NCBI RefSeq assembly: GCF_000003855.2
Contig: NW_003101679.1
Span: 310,001 to 374,000, forward strand
Direction of reading: 5' to 3'
Origin: Blastomyces gilchristii SLH14081
Lineage: Eukaryota > Ascomycota > Eurotiomycetes > Onygenales > Ajellomycetaceae
Length of the DNA stretch: 64,000 bases
A program made the translations under genes and the position numbers. Below, one piece after another: positions 45,942 to 59,639 of the stretch (its first letter is position 1; each line of letters opens with the position of its first letter). Under the pieces are notes generated by a model, which was given only the letters and a program-made list of their open reading frames with translations, was not told the origin of the DNA and ran no database searches.

Positions 45942-47500
45942 GGTATCTGCGTTGAACTACACAGAGTACAATGTTCTGTATGGGCGCTGAGAAAAGCTGC
46001 CAATGGATCGGTTGTTGCAATTGGCTGGGAAAAATTGCTATACCAGCAGCTTTTTTTTTGGCTTGCGGACCCTTCTGCATTGAAAAGTGGCAGATTATCG
46101 ACAATCTCGGAACAAAACATGCCACCAATTTTCCGGACGCTAGCTTCCATACAGCCCCTGGCAATTAGCGAACACAAAGGAAAAGAAAGGGAGGAAAATG
46201 TATAGAAATAATTCAAAGATTGAGGAACCGAAATACGAGACCGCACTTTTTTGAATCGGAGCTCAAGTTGTTCCGAACCCAAAAGCGGTCTAGTTGCAGC
46301 TCCAATGGCCCATTGGCCAGGCCCAGCGATCCCTGCCCGTCTTTAATTCTCCAGCCAATAGACGCCTGACAACAGGCGCACTAACCCGACCCACTCGAGC
46401 CTGGGCCGGTGGGTTGTGCACAATCGATACTTGACACCTTGTTTGCGCGGTATCGTTTTGGTTTGTCCGACGAGTGTTGGAATACATGTAAGGTCAATCG
46501 TTTTAACGTAATCCATAGCCGCCAGGTTATTATGCGTGGTCCACTGCCTAATTTCCTTCAAACTTGGGCCAGTGCCTGTTGAATACTCCCCATCAACGCC
46601 TGTGACTGGTTGATTCTTCTTGATATCCTAGCATGCTGCATCCCTCCATAGATCCATTCGAAGCGCTTGAGAGGAAATGTTCAGGCCTCATGTGACCCCA
46701 GGTTGCGCAGCCTGCGGTATGACATGGGGATGAATAATGATAGAGAACGAACTCCCTGCTTTACTAAGAGAGCCACTCCGACCCATCCCCTGCTGTCTCT
46801 TGCCTGCCGGTCTTCCCGATTGCCGTTTCAAGGCCTCAATTTTTCCCCCATCATCAACCTCTTCCATTTTCCCCCTTCCCCCTTCTTCCTCCCATAACTC
46901 CTCTCGTAGTGGGATTATGCTTACTTCGTTACCATCGAGCTTTTGAATCATGGAACCAGAACTCTGCTCCTCAAACTAGTCTATTGGTTTCTCTTGCTTG
47001 GCTGTCGATCAAGTGTTTGTCCGTCTGTTTTTCCTCACATTCGCAAAACCAACACTCTCTCGGAATACAGCGTGAAGTGCCATCGCCCTCACTAGCCTCG
47101 TACCTTTGGATCTCTCTTTTTCTCTCATCTGTTGTCATTATATCTCACCATCAGCGCTGGTTGTTCCATTTTCCAATATCTCATTGTTTACTGTGTACTC
47201 CGTACAGCGTACGGGTTGAACAAGGTTCAATGCTACCTCCAGTAGTTACACCACTAGTCTTAAAGGGGAAAGGTTTGCTATCACCGTAGATTTCCAAGGT
47301 TTCGGACTTGGCTATTTTAAAGATCACGTGGGCTTCTTACTCGGGATTTCCCAAAGCGTCGACGAGCGACTACGTTTTAACGACGCTTGATCTGACACTT
47401 TGCAATCATACAACTCTCCATTCAACGCGACAGCTACGCTCTAACACCCTTTACTTCGTGTTTCTTTTGAGCGGTCTTTGTTGAATGGGCAACTTCTTTC
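45942..47500. promoter_or_regulatory. Divergent upstream region of deoxyhypusine synthase and snt1
   Basis: 1.56 kb with no supported gene. Pyrimidine-rich stretches at about 46,840-46,900 and 47,020-47,130 and a long leader before the snt1 ATG are typical of large fungal regulatory genes. No defined operator can be named. Confidence 0.4.
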
Positions 47501-50500
47501 ATGGCGTCTCGCTTTCCGCCCCGAGAACGATCACCACATCGGTATAACGACCGCCGTCCCTCCGCTCCTCACGGCTCCTCGCATATCCCTTCTGGCCCTC
47601 GTGTTTCTGACGATGTCAATTCAACACCTCTGGGAAGGGAACCCCCTCGTGGTCCAAAAGCTCTAATAGATCCGCCAAGGGGTGCGCCCTTTGGCCCTTC
47701 CGGTCCTAGAGGAAGGGGCTTCCTAGCACGAGGCGAATTTCGAGATCGTGAGAGGGATCATGATCCCCGGGATCTGCGAGATGGTCTCCCTCCATTCAGA
47801 CGGGATAACGACAGAGACTGGTCCCGGAGAGACCGCGGTTTTGATTTTAGAGATGCCCGCGTTCCTTTTGGCCGTGGAAGATCGAGGTCACCTCCACTAC
47901 GGGACTTTCGCGATTCTAGAGAACCTGGCCCTCGGGATTCCGATGCGCCAAGAATGCGTCGCAACTCCAGAGATGGGCCTGTCGGTTCCATGAGTGGAGT
48001 CCAGGATGCATCTCCTCTTCGTGGCCCGTCTCTGCGAGGTCGAGGTCGTGGCGACCGTGAGCGGGGTAGGGGTCGGGGCTTTCTAGATGATCGCGACTCG
48101 TTCCGACGACGGAGCCGTTCGAGGGATGCATGGAGGGATCGTGAACGTGATCGCGACCGTGAACGTGATCGCGACCGTGACCGCGATAGAGATAGGGACT
48201 TGGAACGCTCTGATCGGTTCGATAGGCGTGAAGATGATCGGCGATCGGAACGAGAGGATAGAGAAAGAGACCGGCCTTCTGAACGCTCAGACTTGTGGAA
48301 AAAAGATATGTTATTAGCTAGGACCGAATCCAAAAGTACATCTGCAACATTAGCGACCATCCCACCTGCATCGCCCACGCCATCGTCGTCATCTATACTC
48401 AGTGCCAAAAGGACTGTCATCCCCGAAATCCATGATTCAAATAGGAAATCCGCAGTCCCCGCACAAAGTACGGGCGATTCTCGGCATGAGCCAGATCGAC
48501 AGGAACATCCTACAATTCGCTTAGACGCACCAAAGGACCGGCCAATCTCACAAAGCTCTTCTCCCCCATCTCCACCAGAAGTCCCTGCCTTCGGATCTAT
48601 CATTAGTCCCAAACCAGCGTCCGATGATTCTCCCTTTACCTCGTCCACCAAATCCAGGCCATTTGATGAACTCTCCACTGCAGCATCGACTACCGCAAAG
48701 CCAGAAAAGGAACACATGGATGTTTCCGCTTCGTTACCAACTGGGATATTACCGCCTACTGGACCAAGAGCTGAGAGGTCGGAGTTTGAACATTCACACG
48801 ACACCCGCGTCTCCCGTCCGCATGGTCTGGATACTCGAGGGAAAGCTGAGGTGCCACTGCGCCCTGCACGGCACTTTCCGTCCTCATCTAGATCTCCGAC
48901 TATTACTACGCGCGATGGTCCTGGTTTCGCGAGTGCATCTAGCGCAAGAGATTCACTTCAATCATCGCTTCAGGCAGATGCGAGGACTCAGGAATTGCCT
49001 CTCGGGGTACGGGTTAGCCCCCGACCTAGCTCCTCATCAGGATCCCCGCCTACTTCACAATCAATGGGAAGAAGTATTTCACTATCCCGTAGGTCTGGTT
49101 CACCCCCTGTTCCGTCAGCCGCCCCATTTAAGTCACCAGGACCGAAGACGTCTCCCGGAATCTCTTTCGCAAGCGTACCCACGGGACCACGGGCTCTCCA
49201 GCGACCCAATGCGCCAAGGAACGCCCCTAAAGTCAGTAACCAATGGGTTCGCCCAGGGTATTCAAATCGTGGACCTTCGATCATGAATTCAGTATCACCT
49301 ATCAAACGTGACGTATTTGACGACAAGGACAGAGGGTGGTCTTTTGGCGCGTCTGACCCTTATAAACCTCACGAACTTGAGCGTTATCCCCATCGGGAAG
49401 ATTCCAAGTCGTCACCAGTTGCTGAGCGAACCGACCGTCCTCCGAGCCACGCTGAAAACAATGTCGTCCGAGCAGCTGCGACCGTGTCTTCGGAAGATCA
49501 CGCACCACGTGCCTCAATTTCGTCGATAGCGGACCAAGTTGCTACTCCTCTCATGTTTGGACAATCCAGTGGTGAAGAAACAGACGAGGAAGACGACTTG
49601 GATGAAGAAGACTTCAATGAGGGAGAGAAGCGATTTGCAAAGGAAATGCAAGCGTTGACATCCGAAATGCCACCTCCAACCCTTCATGATCCCGTTATAG
49701 TTGACTTACTGTTACAAATTCAAATGCTGGGTATCATAGCCGAGGGGGTTGCCCCAACCTATATGGACCTGCCAGATGCAGCGATTGAGGTCGAAAGGCC
49801 GGACCAACCTCCAGCTGTCATTCCAGTGTCAGCAAAGGAGGCCCAAGGAATTGAAATCCCGCAGCCCTCGTCACCAGTGGCCCAGGCTCACACTGCCCCG
49901 TCTCTCGAAGTTCCATCAGTCGATAACCTTCCCTTCCTCCAATCTGGGCCACCCACTCCGTTTTCTGACCTAGAGGCTTATCAGGAAACGATCCAGACGC
50001 ATGACCGGTTGAGAGAGGCTCTTCGCGGGGAGCTAGCCAAGCAGCGTAAAGAAATAGCTCTCCATCATCAGGAGCTACGACGGGAGTATGCTAAGTATTA
50101 TAAGCCTTGGAGGATTGCCGTGGAGGAACTAGATCGCACGAGTAGACAAGAAAAGACAACCACCCCAGGTCCACCCACCCCGCCGTCGGCTACGGGAACG
50201 GCTACTACTCCAAGCACCACCGCCGAAGGACGAAGAGGTTACAAACTTAACAGCGAGCTTGACTTCCAAAATGCGCTGATCGCATCTACCATTACTGCGC
50301 GGGAAGAGCAAGCACGTCGACGCGAAAAAGAAGGGCCCGCAAGGCCGGATACGTCTAAAGAAGCGCTTATCCCAGATATGTTCGACGAACACGAGAAACA
50401 AGCCTTTATCTTCAAGGATACGAACCACACCGTAGACCCTTCTGCTGCATATGAAGTTTTCGCGTTCCACCCGACGCCGGACAATTTCACCCCCGAGGAA

Positions 50501-53500
50501 CAAAAGATTTTTACGGAAGCATTTTTAGAGCATCCCAAAAAGTGGGGCAAAATTGCGGAATATCTTCCAGGCCGGGACTTCCAGGCATGCATCAATCATT
50601 ACTACTTCACAAAGCAGGAATTCAAGTATAAGGCCAAATTGAACAGAAAATATGTTCGAAGACGTGGAAAAAGGGCTCCTGCTACCAGGAATCCAAAATC
50701 AAACGCCCTCATGTCAGATCTTGGTGTTCGGCCCGAATACGAAGGTGAGGAAGTGGAAACTCCCGCTGTCACTGATACTGGCCGACCTCGACGGGCGGCG
50801 GCCCCAACGTTCGGCGAAGCTGGTCCAGAGACAGAGAATAACACACCTACGCCAAGCTCTGGGAAAAGAGGGAATCACGGAAAGGATCCCGCTGAGCCGG
50901 GAGTGGAGAAACCTCCCAGCAGACGTGGCGGAAGGGGAGGAGGCGGACGCGGTGGCAGGCGAGCAAAGGCACAGCAATCTTCACTTGCGACTCCGATTGC
51001 TTCAGCTCCTCCAAAAGTTGAACCAGAAGGGCCAGCAGATGCAGTACCAGAATTGCCGATTGCGAAGGAGAAGAAAGAACAGAAGGATATCGCTGCCGAT
51101 GAGGTAGTTCCCCGAGCAAAATCTACAAAGGCTCGCAGCAAGGAAACCGTTTATGTTTTCGACGCTGCTGAACCCGAAGCTCCAGCAAAACCCGCCGAAC
51201 CCAGATCTGGTGCTCTCCAGCCCACTAGTTACTGGTCTGTACCGGAGCAACGAGAATTTCCAGATCTAATCAGGCACTTCGGGAAAGATTTTGAGGCTAT
51301 CTCCCAATATATGAGGACCAAAACTCCTACAATGGTATGAGTATCCCTTAAATATGATAGCCGGCGCAACTTCCTAGCTAACTCGTTACACACCTCAATT
51401 AGGTCAAAAACTACTTCCAGAGACGTGTTGATTCTGGCCAAACATTGTTGGAGGAGTACGCTGAGATGGCTGAGGCGAAGAAGTTGAGTGGAGAACCGCC
51501 AGGTCCGCTACCAATTCCAAATATCCCTCCTAAACGGCGATACGAAGCTACACCATCTTCTGTCGCTCCACGCCCCCTCGCACCAAACACTGAAGCTACG
51601 GAGCCAGCAGATGCATCGCTGGCCCCCAAACCAAAGGTCCCGGCAGTCCCTCTAGCTGCGGCACACCAACCAGCCACTCAATCTCGGCCGCAAGCCGATA
51701 GGGATCAGTCTCAGCCTAGGTTTTATCCTCTTGCGCAAGCGACAGCTGCCTCTGGGGTTCCCGTACCACCCGTGAACGACGAATTGCAACCGCGTTCCAT
51801 TCGTCCCCAGCCGCACCAACCCCAGCGCAATCAGCAAGGCCCTCGAGTCGGATATTTCAGTGACGAACGACGAGATGGGCGCCACCTAATGCCTATCCCC
51901 CCGGTGCTCACCGTACAGTCTCAGGAGTCCCAAAGCCAGAAGCAGCAGCCGAATACGGCCCCCATGCAAAGTCATGGTGGAGGTTCCGCCTTACATGCCC
52001 AAAATTTGTCTCGTAGCGATTTGCTGCCCCAGCCTCAAGAGGCTCAAGAGGTGCTACGGTATCAGTCACTAGCGCAGCCGGCGTTATACTCTCAAACCCA
52101 GTACCTTCAGCAGTCCCAGACAAACAGCCCGATCACCCCGGTAGCACGGACACATTCGAGACGTTCGAGCAAAGCTATTCCTACACCGACAGCCACATCT
52201 CCTGTGCAGCGCATGCCCAAACAGGACTTCGATTCAGCTTCTCTTCCACGTGACGATACGACCGTGCAACCGAAATCAGCTCTTCCCCATCCTAGCCAAC
52301 TTATAGGTATAAAGCAACAGTCACCTGCGGTATCACCAGCCAAAGAACCCGCTCGTCCAAGCTCGACCCCGGCACAAGTTTTTCCAGAGCCTCCACGTCA
52401 AGTTCCTGCTAAAAGGTCAAATATCATGAACATTTTAAATGATGATGCTGAAGAACCACCGTCTCGAAAGAAGTTTGCGAGTGACCAATCCTCAGCGGCA
52501 AATACTCCACAGTTATACTCCATATCACATTCAATGTCTCAGCAATCGCAACTTCCCCCTCGCGAAGAGTCGGTACACTCTAGCAGGCAGCTACAGCATC
52601 AAAGGTCGCACTATCTGCCCCAGCAGTCACAAGTACCGCAACAAAATCAACTATCAAATACTCCCTCCCGCTCATACCCCGAATATTCTAGCTATTCTGT
52701 TGGCTCTGTGACTGGATCTGGGACGGCGACCCAGGATTGGATGGCCAGGCTAGACCCGAGGGGTCAGCAACAGTCTCAAGCAACCGACCATGGTCTTTCC
52801 CGTTTACCAGCTCAGCAAGCCCCATCCCTAGGATACATGAGCACCGCACAACAGGCCACAAACTCGGGGTCGAATCTTCACAAGCAGGCACAGCAGCAGC
52901 ACCGTTCGTCATACAACCCGCAACCCTCACAGCCGGTACAGCAATCTCAGCCCGCCGGGTTCCAGGGCCAATCTCAACATCAGTCAAATATTAACCTTGG
53001 GAAACGTGATTCTCCCTTGACATTACAAGCCCAGCCTTTTCATCCATCTTCCCCACAGCATCGTCACACCTCAGTACCTTATTCTCGACGGACATCACAG
53101 CAGCAACAGCAGCCATCTTCCCCACTCCACATTTCAGCATCAGCCCTACCCCAAACGCAGCAGCACTCTTCATATACTCAGAGCCACTTGAGTCAGCCAC
53201 CGCAACGTCAGCATCATTCTTCAGCTAGGCATCAGCTTGGACACAACCCCCAGCATAATGGACAGAGTGGCAGCGGGTCTCAACACATGCAGCACATTGT
53301 TCCGCCTACGTCCCCTCACCATCACCCCACATCATCACTACGCCAATCTCAACAGCAGCAGCACCAGCACCAGCCCCGACACCACCAACAGCAACAGCAA
53401 CATCACCCTCAACATATCTCCCCTCTTGGTCTAGGAAATCAACATAGTACTAGTTCATTCGGTCACAATCCGTCACACCTACAACCGGCTCATCGGACAT

Positions 53501-53775
53501 CCAGCAATATCTCGATTTCTTCACCGAACCCGCATCAGAACGCAAATCTTGGGAGACCTTACACTCCACCATCCGCTTTGCACCAACCTTCCCCAGGCGG
53601 ACCTTCTTATTCTTCTGGTATTGTTGCTCCCCACCCCAATCAGGGACCGCAACAACAAGGGTTACACCCAATGCACCAGCACCAGCACCCGAATCAGCAT
53701 CAACACCAACAACTTCATTCTAGACTCCCTGGACCGACCCATCACCGCGCTTACTCGCAAGATTCGAGACAATGA
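47501..53775 (+). CDS. snt1: Snt1-like SANT/Myb protein of a Set3-type deacetylase complex
   Basis: Two exons (47,501-51,334 and 51,403-53,775, 68-bp intron) give 2,068 residues. The N-terminus is Arg/Ser/Asp-rich, with an RD/RE dipeptide run around residues 215-265. A helical region with LREALRGELAKQRKEIALH lies near 840. SANT domain 1 (FTPEEQKIFTEAFLEHPKKW, then GKIAEYLPGRDFQACINHYY) lies near residue 995. SANT domain 2 (YWSVPEQREFPDLIRHFGKD, then FEAISQYMRTKTPTM) lies near 1,243 and is completed across the intron by VKNYFQRR. The last about 750 residues are Gln/Pro/Ser/His-rich. Paired SANT domains with this spacing mark the Snt1/NCoR family, scaffold of the Set3 histone-deacetylase complex in yeast. 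Function in this organism is inferred by family. The start was chosen as the first ATG of the long frame. Confidence 0.87.
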
Positions 53776-55127
53776 AATAGAAATTCGGATGCGTCCTTTC
53801 TCTTAATGGTCATGCAATCACTATCTTTATGGATTTCATCTGTAATCCCTGGCGGGTCCCGTTTCTGTGCATACATGTTTTGTTGCCTAAGCATTTCATT
53901 CGCTAATTTCATTCTCATTTCTTATTTCTTTTTCTTTTTCATGTCCGCCCCCCTGTTTGTAAAATCAGTCTGGGGGAGGCGGGACGTGAAACGTGTTACC
54001 TTCAATTTACATTTTTCATTTTCTCCCCTGCATTATTACACCCATTATATCATGTTTTCGGTCGTTTCTGTGTGTTTTCTACCTTCTAGCATAAGTATTG
54101 AATTTATTGGTATGAGCCTCGAACAACAGAAGGTTAATTGCATGGACTTTTCCTTATTGGCGCAACGATTCCATTAAACTATATTCAGGATCAAGCCAGC
54201 CCTCCAGTTGTAGGCAGCATGAGTAAATAAGGCAGGCAGGCGTACGCCCACGCTTTGTTTTTGAACCAGAGCGGATGAACCAGAGCGGAATTGTTCATTG
54301 TCATCATCAAAGAGCCCTGGTACTCAATCCTTCATGTCCATTATTAGAATTAAAATATTACATGGCGGCTCGATATATTCCATTATATAACCCCCAGCTG
54401 ACCGATGATAGTGTGTCAATTTTAGTACTAAGCCTCAGTTGTGATTCAGTGTAAGGAGTGAACACTACTTCCCAGCGGAACAGCACAGCCAACTGCAGAA
54501 TATTCATCCCCTTACGAGCAGTACCCGTTCATTCCTTAACAGTACATGTACCTACAGCATGCGCAATATCGACCCCGGTCATTCACATTTCATTATGCGG
54601 GGACAGCCACCGGCGATTTCTGCATACCGTTCCAGAATCTTGAACATGTAGAATATTCCTTGTCAGGTGAATTACTCAATGCTTCAGGTTGAAAAATGGG
54701 TTTCGAAGAAGATTTACATTTCATCCTCAGCAACAAAGTCATAATAGCCACCCGCTTAAATACAAGCAGCAATTAGTGAGCTGTGCAGATAAATCTGGGG
54801 ATCAATGACCAAAACGTCATTCGAGAGAAAGAGATAGCAAGGATATAACGCCGCAAAATGACCAGGGAGGTATAAGAAGCAAAACATGGGGAATAAAAAC
54901 AGAGAAACATTTGATGATATCGTAAAACATAAAACATAAAACACACAACTGAACAGTAACGGACAGGTACAATTGACATAACCCAGTAAGCTGCGAGTCC
55001 CTGGAATCAAAACGCAAAAAGGAATGGTGAAATCGAAAAATGAAACAGAAGACGAGATTTGTTTGAATCGCTTGAAAGTGCGTTTGGAGGAAGGTGAAAT
55101 TTCAAATGCCCGAGAAAACTTTATTTG
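53776..55127. other. Intergenic, convergent 3' region
   Basis: 1.35 kb between the 3' ends of snt1 and the MINDY gene, with no supported gene. AT-rich downstream elements and T-runs at 53,890-53,945 fit transcript ends. Nothing else is seen. Confidence 0.5.
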
Positions 55128-57884
55128 TCACATAACCGTACAATCTTTGTTTCTATCCCTATCACGAGGACGGGGCGGAAGAGAGGGGTTGGACAATGCA
55201 TGGACACGTCTGTGGCCATCGTGGACACGATTGGGTCCAGTATTATTGAGTCCATAACTTGAGGATCTCGGTCCAGCTATGCTAGTGTTGCTGTTCTGAG
55301 AGCCATCATACTGGGAGTGGTCTGAGGGAGGAGTGTACACTGGACTGTTGGCTGCCTGCTCGTACGTTGGAGGTGGAGCGTCAGCGCTAGGGTCAGCCAC
55401 TGAAGTCCTGGGTGGCGGTACGAGTGATCGAACTTCTTGCGTTTGCTGGGGTGCGCGACGGCCGGTGGACGACGCTGACTGTCGATGGTTAAAGTTCGGC
55501 CTGTTGCTAGAGTGATGTATAACCCCCTGAGATTGCGACGTTCGCAACTGTGGTGTCTGGATTTGCGCTTGATTGCGTGGATTTGTACGCCGTTGTTCTT
55601 CCTCGTCTTGAAACTGAAGAGCCAAAGCAAAGGCATAGTCTGCGTCTGTTTGTTCTGTGTTGTTTAATTGCCTTCCGGTAGTCCCATCTGATTGTTTCTA
55701 TGTGTTAACCCGCTTGAGATCGCAAGATCGTTTTGGCTAGGATGTTGAGGTCCAGCTATAGATGGAGAAAAATTTCCAACAGGACGAAAATCTCCTGAAA
55801 AAAAAGTAGCATTACTTCCGTTGACATCGACTAGACTTTCCCACACAATTTCTGCATGGTTGGCATATCCGGCATCGGTTACAAGAGTGAACAGTTGGTT
55901 CGAAAGCGGATGTTTGAAAAGCGTAGAGAAATGATCATTTCGGAAGAGAATTGAAATGGATCCGGGTTTTAGGCATCTCTGAAGGTGCTCGAGACCAAAG
56001 GCGCTTAGCTGAGTAGCGTTTTCAACGTCAACGAAGTGTTGGATTGTGTCGATATCTTCTATTAACTTCTCCTCGTCAGTCGTCAGAAGCTGTCCACGGA
56101 AAACGCGGCTTTCCAGCTCCTCTTTTCGAAAGTGGAGCAACTGTATATCTTCATGGTTTTGAGCTACACGGTTTAGCGCAGCATAGGCCGCAGAGGACGT
56201 CTCTGCAAGCCAGCCGTGAACGAGGGGTAACTTGAAACTACTATAGAGGATTGTATCGTTTGTCTCAAGGAAGGTTCCAGGCGAATCGGACATATAAATT
56301 TGCTATTATGTGTTAGGCGTTCAAGCCAGAAACATCAGGAGTTACGTGGATAAAAAGCTTACCATTACCAACTGTGGATTTACATTCATCCCTGTATGTA
56401 GCATAACAAGAAAGGAACTCAGAGCTTCGATATCCGGAAGCTTGTCAGCTCCATCTAAGTACGAAGTAAGTTCATCGAACAGCGCTTGCATTAACAATCC
56501 TAACGAAATTTTCTCTCGTGATTGAAGGGCTTTTGTAATGGGCGACGGGGAATCTGCTCTGCTCCGCAGCATAAGCCCATTGACGAGGGCTAGTAGCGGG
56601 CACGGCCCGTTTTCATTCTGCACCAGCACGGGCGATGTACGCAAACTAGTTGTGCCATCTGTCCAGTTAACCTGGCGAATGTCATAAGTTTCAGATAGCT
56701 TTTTCTGCAATATGGCGGGCGGCTGTCCAGATTCACTTAGATGCGACAGAGATGGTTTCACTTGCTCAAGCGACGTTCCAGCAGTAACAGACATCGAAGT
56801 GGATGAATCCAATTCATCAGATATGGATGGGGTCTCATTTGGCAGGTCCTTAGGATGGTCATCAATTACGCTGCTCATAGATGGTGCATCCGTCGTGGTA
56901 TTTCCGTTGGGTTCGTTTTCTTCCTCGAAACTTATAAGGTTCCGGGAAGAATTTGATTGACTAGAACTAGGTGGTTGTAAATTTTGGTCCATATGATCCA
57001 CTTTGTCTAAATGATGATATGGGTCTGAAGACTGGATTAATATAGATGGAGGCCCGTAAACTAACGGCGCCTTCCCTTCTTCTAGGAACGGGCTGGAACT
57101 TCCTGCTCCGCGCGGACCAGGTTCAGTGTCAAGGTCATAATGGCCGTGTTCATAGGGTATGTGAAAAGATGACTTAGAAAGCTCTCCATCCGGTCCGTTT
57201 GAATTATACGGATGTGTAACCAATTCGCCTACTAACACAACGAGCGATTAGAATCGTAATGTGGGGGGGTAACGTGGCATCTGACTGGAACAACCTACCG
57301 TCTTGATGGCCATCCAAGCTACTGGATTGCGGAAATTCAAATGGGTCTAGGCCAGGTATAGATTGTTTTAGCAGGCCACCACTGTTGTGTCTAGCCTTCA
57401 GGAAAGGATTGTTTGAACGAAGCTGTCCAGGGCTAGTAGTATGCCGTCCGTCTTCGGTGGAAGAGCTCGTAGAAGGCTTGTCCTGTGAATCAAAAATGGC
57501 AGCACCATCTTGTTCCTTCTCAGGCTCCCCTCGAGAGAAATCCTGTATTCCTGCGCATCCTTCACGCTGCCAGCTTTCTTGCAATCGTTGATCATCTAAT
57601 TCACTAGGTTGTGACGAAAGCGGTAATTCTCTAGTAGCCGGGCGATATGCTAATTCCTGAGTCCAAGGGTTGGGCACTTCATCACACACAACACCTGAGG
57701 GGGGTGCATGATTTAAGCCTGGTGCAGCAGAGTCGGAGAATTCCGGCTGGGAGGCTGTAGCTTGTGACGACGGAGATACTTGGGCAGAAGGGATAGGGTC
57801 CCAGGCTCGATACGACAGGTCATTCTGACTGCGCTCGTCGTCCTGGCCATCTGGATCGTTCGGCAAATCCTTTCTCAAAGCCAT
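55128..57884 (-). CDS. MINDY-type (DUF544) deubiquitinase with MIU-like motif and CaaX box
   Basis: MINDY enzymes are cysteine proteases that trim K48-linked ubiquitin chains. Four exons on the - strand (57,884-57,299, 57,231-56,363, 56,302-55,781, 55,697-55,128) would give 848 residues. The first 370 are low complexity. The catalytic domain then shows VLVQNENGPCPLLALVNGLM, with Gln400 and Cys406 in the Q-x5-C arrangement, and PLVHGWL with His514. A ubiquitin-binding helix of MIU type (ADYAFALALQFQDEEEQRR) follows near residue 670. The protein ends CTVM, a CaaX box favouring farnesylation, so membrane attachment is likely. The first two introns (67 and 60 bp) are standard. The third (83 bp, 55,698-55,780) is inferred only because the C-terminal frame is offset; its donor GTTGGA is unusual. 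Otherwise exon 3 stops at about 55,664. Confidence 0.85.
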
Positions 57885-58831
57885 GGTGAATCACTTAGTG
57901 GAAACGTTGCAGAAATTATTGAAGTAAGTGAACATTCTAGTCTCGTAATGCAACAGGTAGGTTGGTCTCAACTGAAGAAAAAAGAACGAATGTATGTAGA
58001 CACGATATTGCCTCTCTTCCATTGGTCAATGGCAGATCCCGAACATGGATTTATTTACGGAGTATTCCTGTCTTAAGACAGCTTCCAGTCGGTCGCCTAG
58101 CGGATGATGCAACGTAAACGGCTAGAAAACGGACGTTGCACTAGAAATTAGGCACTCGAAACGGCTCGAGTGCTTTTACCTGCGCAGTTTAAAAGGCGAC
58201 CGGGTATGCAGTGCGGTGAGATTGGTTGGATGAAGCCCGTCAGTTTGTTGATACGATACAGGAAAGTATGTCTTTTGATGTCTTGATTAAACGGCGGTTG
58301 GATGCGATGATGTCGCGGCTTCAAGAATGCGCTTGCCTGGGGTTTGCTGTGTTTGCGTTGTTTGTCTTCTTTGGGGGCCTCACCGATGACGTAATGTAGC
58401 TGCGGGATTATATATATCCGATAACTTATTGAATACAGTTATTATTATTATTACAAGCCTCAATCACTCACTTGCACTTACTTATTCAGCTTGAAAAACA
58501 TGCTGTTTAATCCCTCAGATTGAATGTAATGAGATATTCATGAATATGAACAGTTACATGTGATTTGTATAGATGAATTCCATGTAATTCACAACTATTA
58601 ATAGAGAATAACTACATAGAAAAAAGATGAATAACACTGTAACAGTATTATAGAGTTAATAGAGAAGCTTCACATAAAATGTAATTAAATATCAGATAGC
58701 TTATATAAAGATCTTAGAACTATAATATATATAGTCAGTAATTAAAATATGTCATAATTTACTTCAATTAATCATCAAATTATCTGAAATATAATTAAAG
58801 CAGTTAAAATGACTGAATATAAGTAGAGAAC
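57885..58831. other. Upstream region of the MINDY gene and right island boundary
   Basis: The first about 550 bp are normal-composition promoter sequence. Composition switches to AT-rich at about 58,500, just after an ATT run at 58,440-58,453. From there to the copia LTR no gene or repeat is identified. Confidence 0.45.
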
Positions 58832-59099
58832 TGTCGGATTGAATGTCACGGATGAATATGTTGAAGATATATGAATCTTATGTGTATCAAGATCTGCTTA
58901 TTATATTATCTGTACACTATCTAATATATCTATTTCATACAAAAGATAGAGCTATTTATAGTAAAATATATATGTGAGTCAAGAGAGCTAGTATAAGTGA
59001 GTATTAGATAAGTGTTATAGTAAGCTGATAATAATGAGAAATATTGTAGTAATACAATGTTAGTAGCATTCAGTAGTGTATAATCTCTTTTTTCTGACA
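58832..59099 (-). repeat. Ty1/copia 3' LTR
   Basis: 268 bp, TGTCGGATT to TTCTGACA, homologous to 2,996-3,263. The outer first about 25 bp keep two CpG pairs; the inner part does not. Confidence 0.82.
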
Positions 59100-59639
59100 C
59101 ACTCTCTTCAGTGAATGTAACATGTAAATAAAAGTGTAAATAAAGCTGCAACTAAAAAGAGTGTAGATGAATCTGTAGAGATTATATCAAGATAGATTAT
59201 TTATATCATCATTCTGCTTACACCTTGATGATATCTGATATATTAACTAGGCCTAGTATCTTGACAAATTCTGTATATTTCTGATGTGGCAGAGTCTTAG
59301 TGAGGTCATTCACTGACATCTGAGCTGTAGACACTCAATCAACTGTAATATCATTAGATTGAACACAATCTCAGAGCCAGCTTTCATATATATCAACATG
59401 ATGAAGCTTCATAATTATAGAGAGATCTTTCTTCATAAGAATATCAATAGTTTGACAGTTATCACATTGAATACAGATCTTATGACCAGATTCAAATTGA
59501 ATATGTTAAAAGAATCTATCTCATCAGATAGACTTCTTATCAGCTTATAAGATTACAACAAGCTCAGCTTCTGTAATAGATATAGTTATAATTATCTATC
59601 TATTTGATTTTCAATCAACAGTTTCTCTGAATAGTTTGA

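Noticed and set aside
47758..48804. A 348-codon open frame antisense to snt1
   Set aside because: Its Arg/Ser-rich composition mirrors the RD/RE repeat codons on the other strand; no family resemblance.
28651..58450. A secondary-metabolite or other gene cluster
   Set aside because: The seven genes are unrelated housekeeping and regulatory genes with individual promoters.
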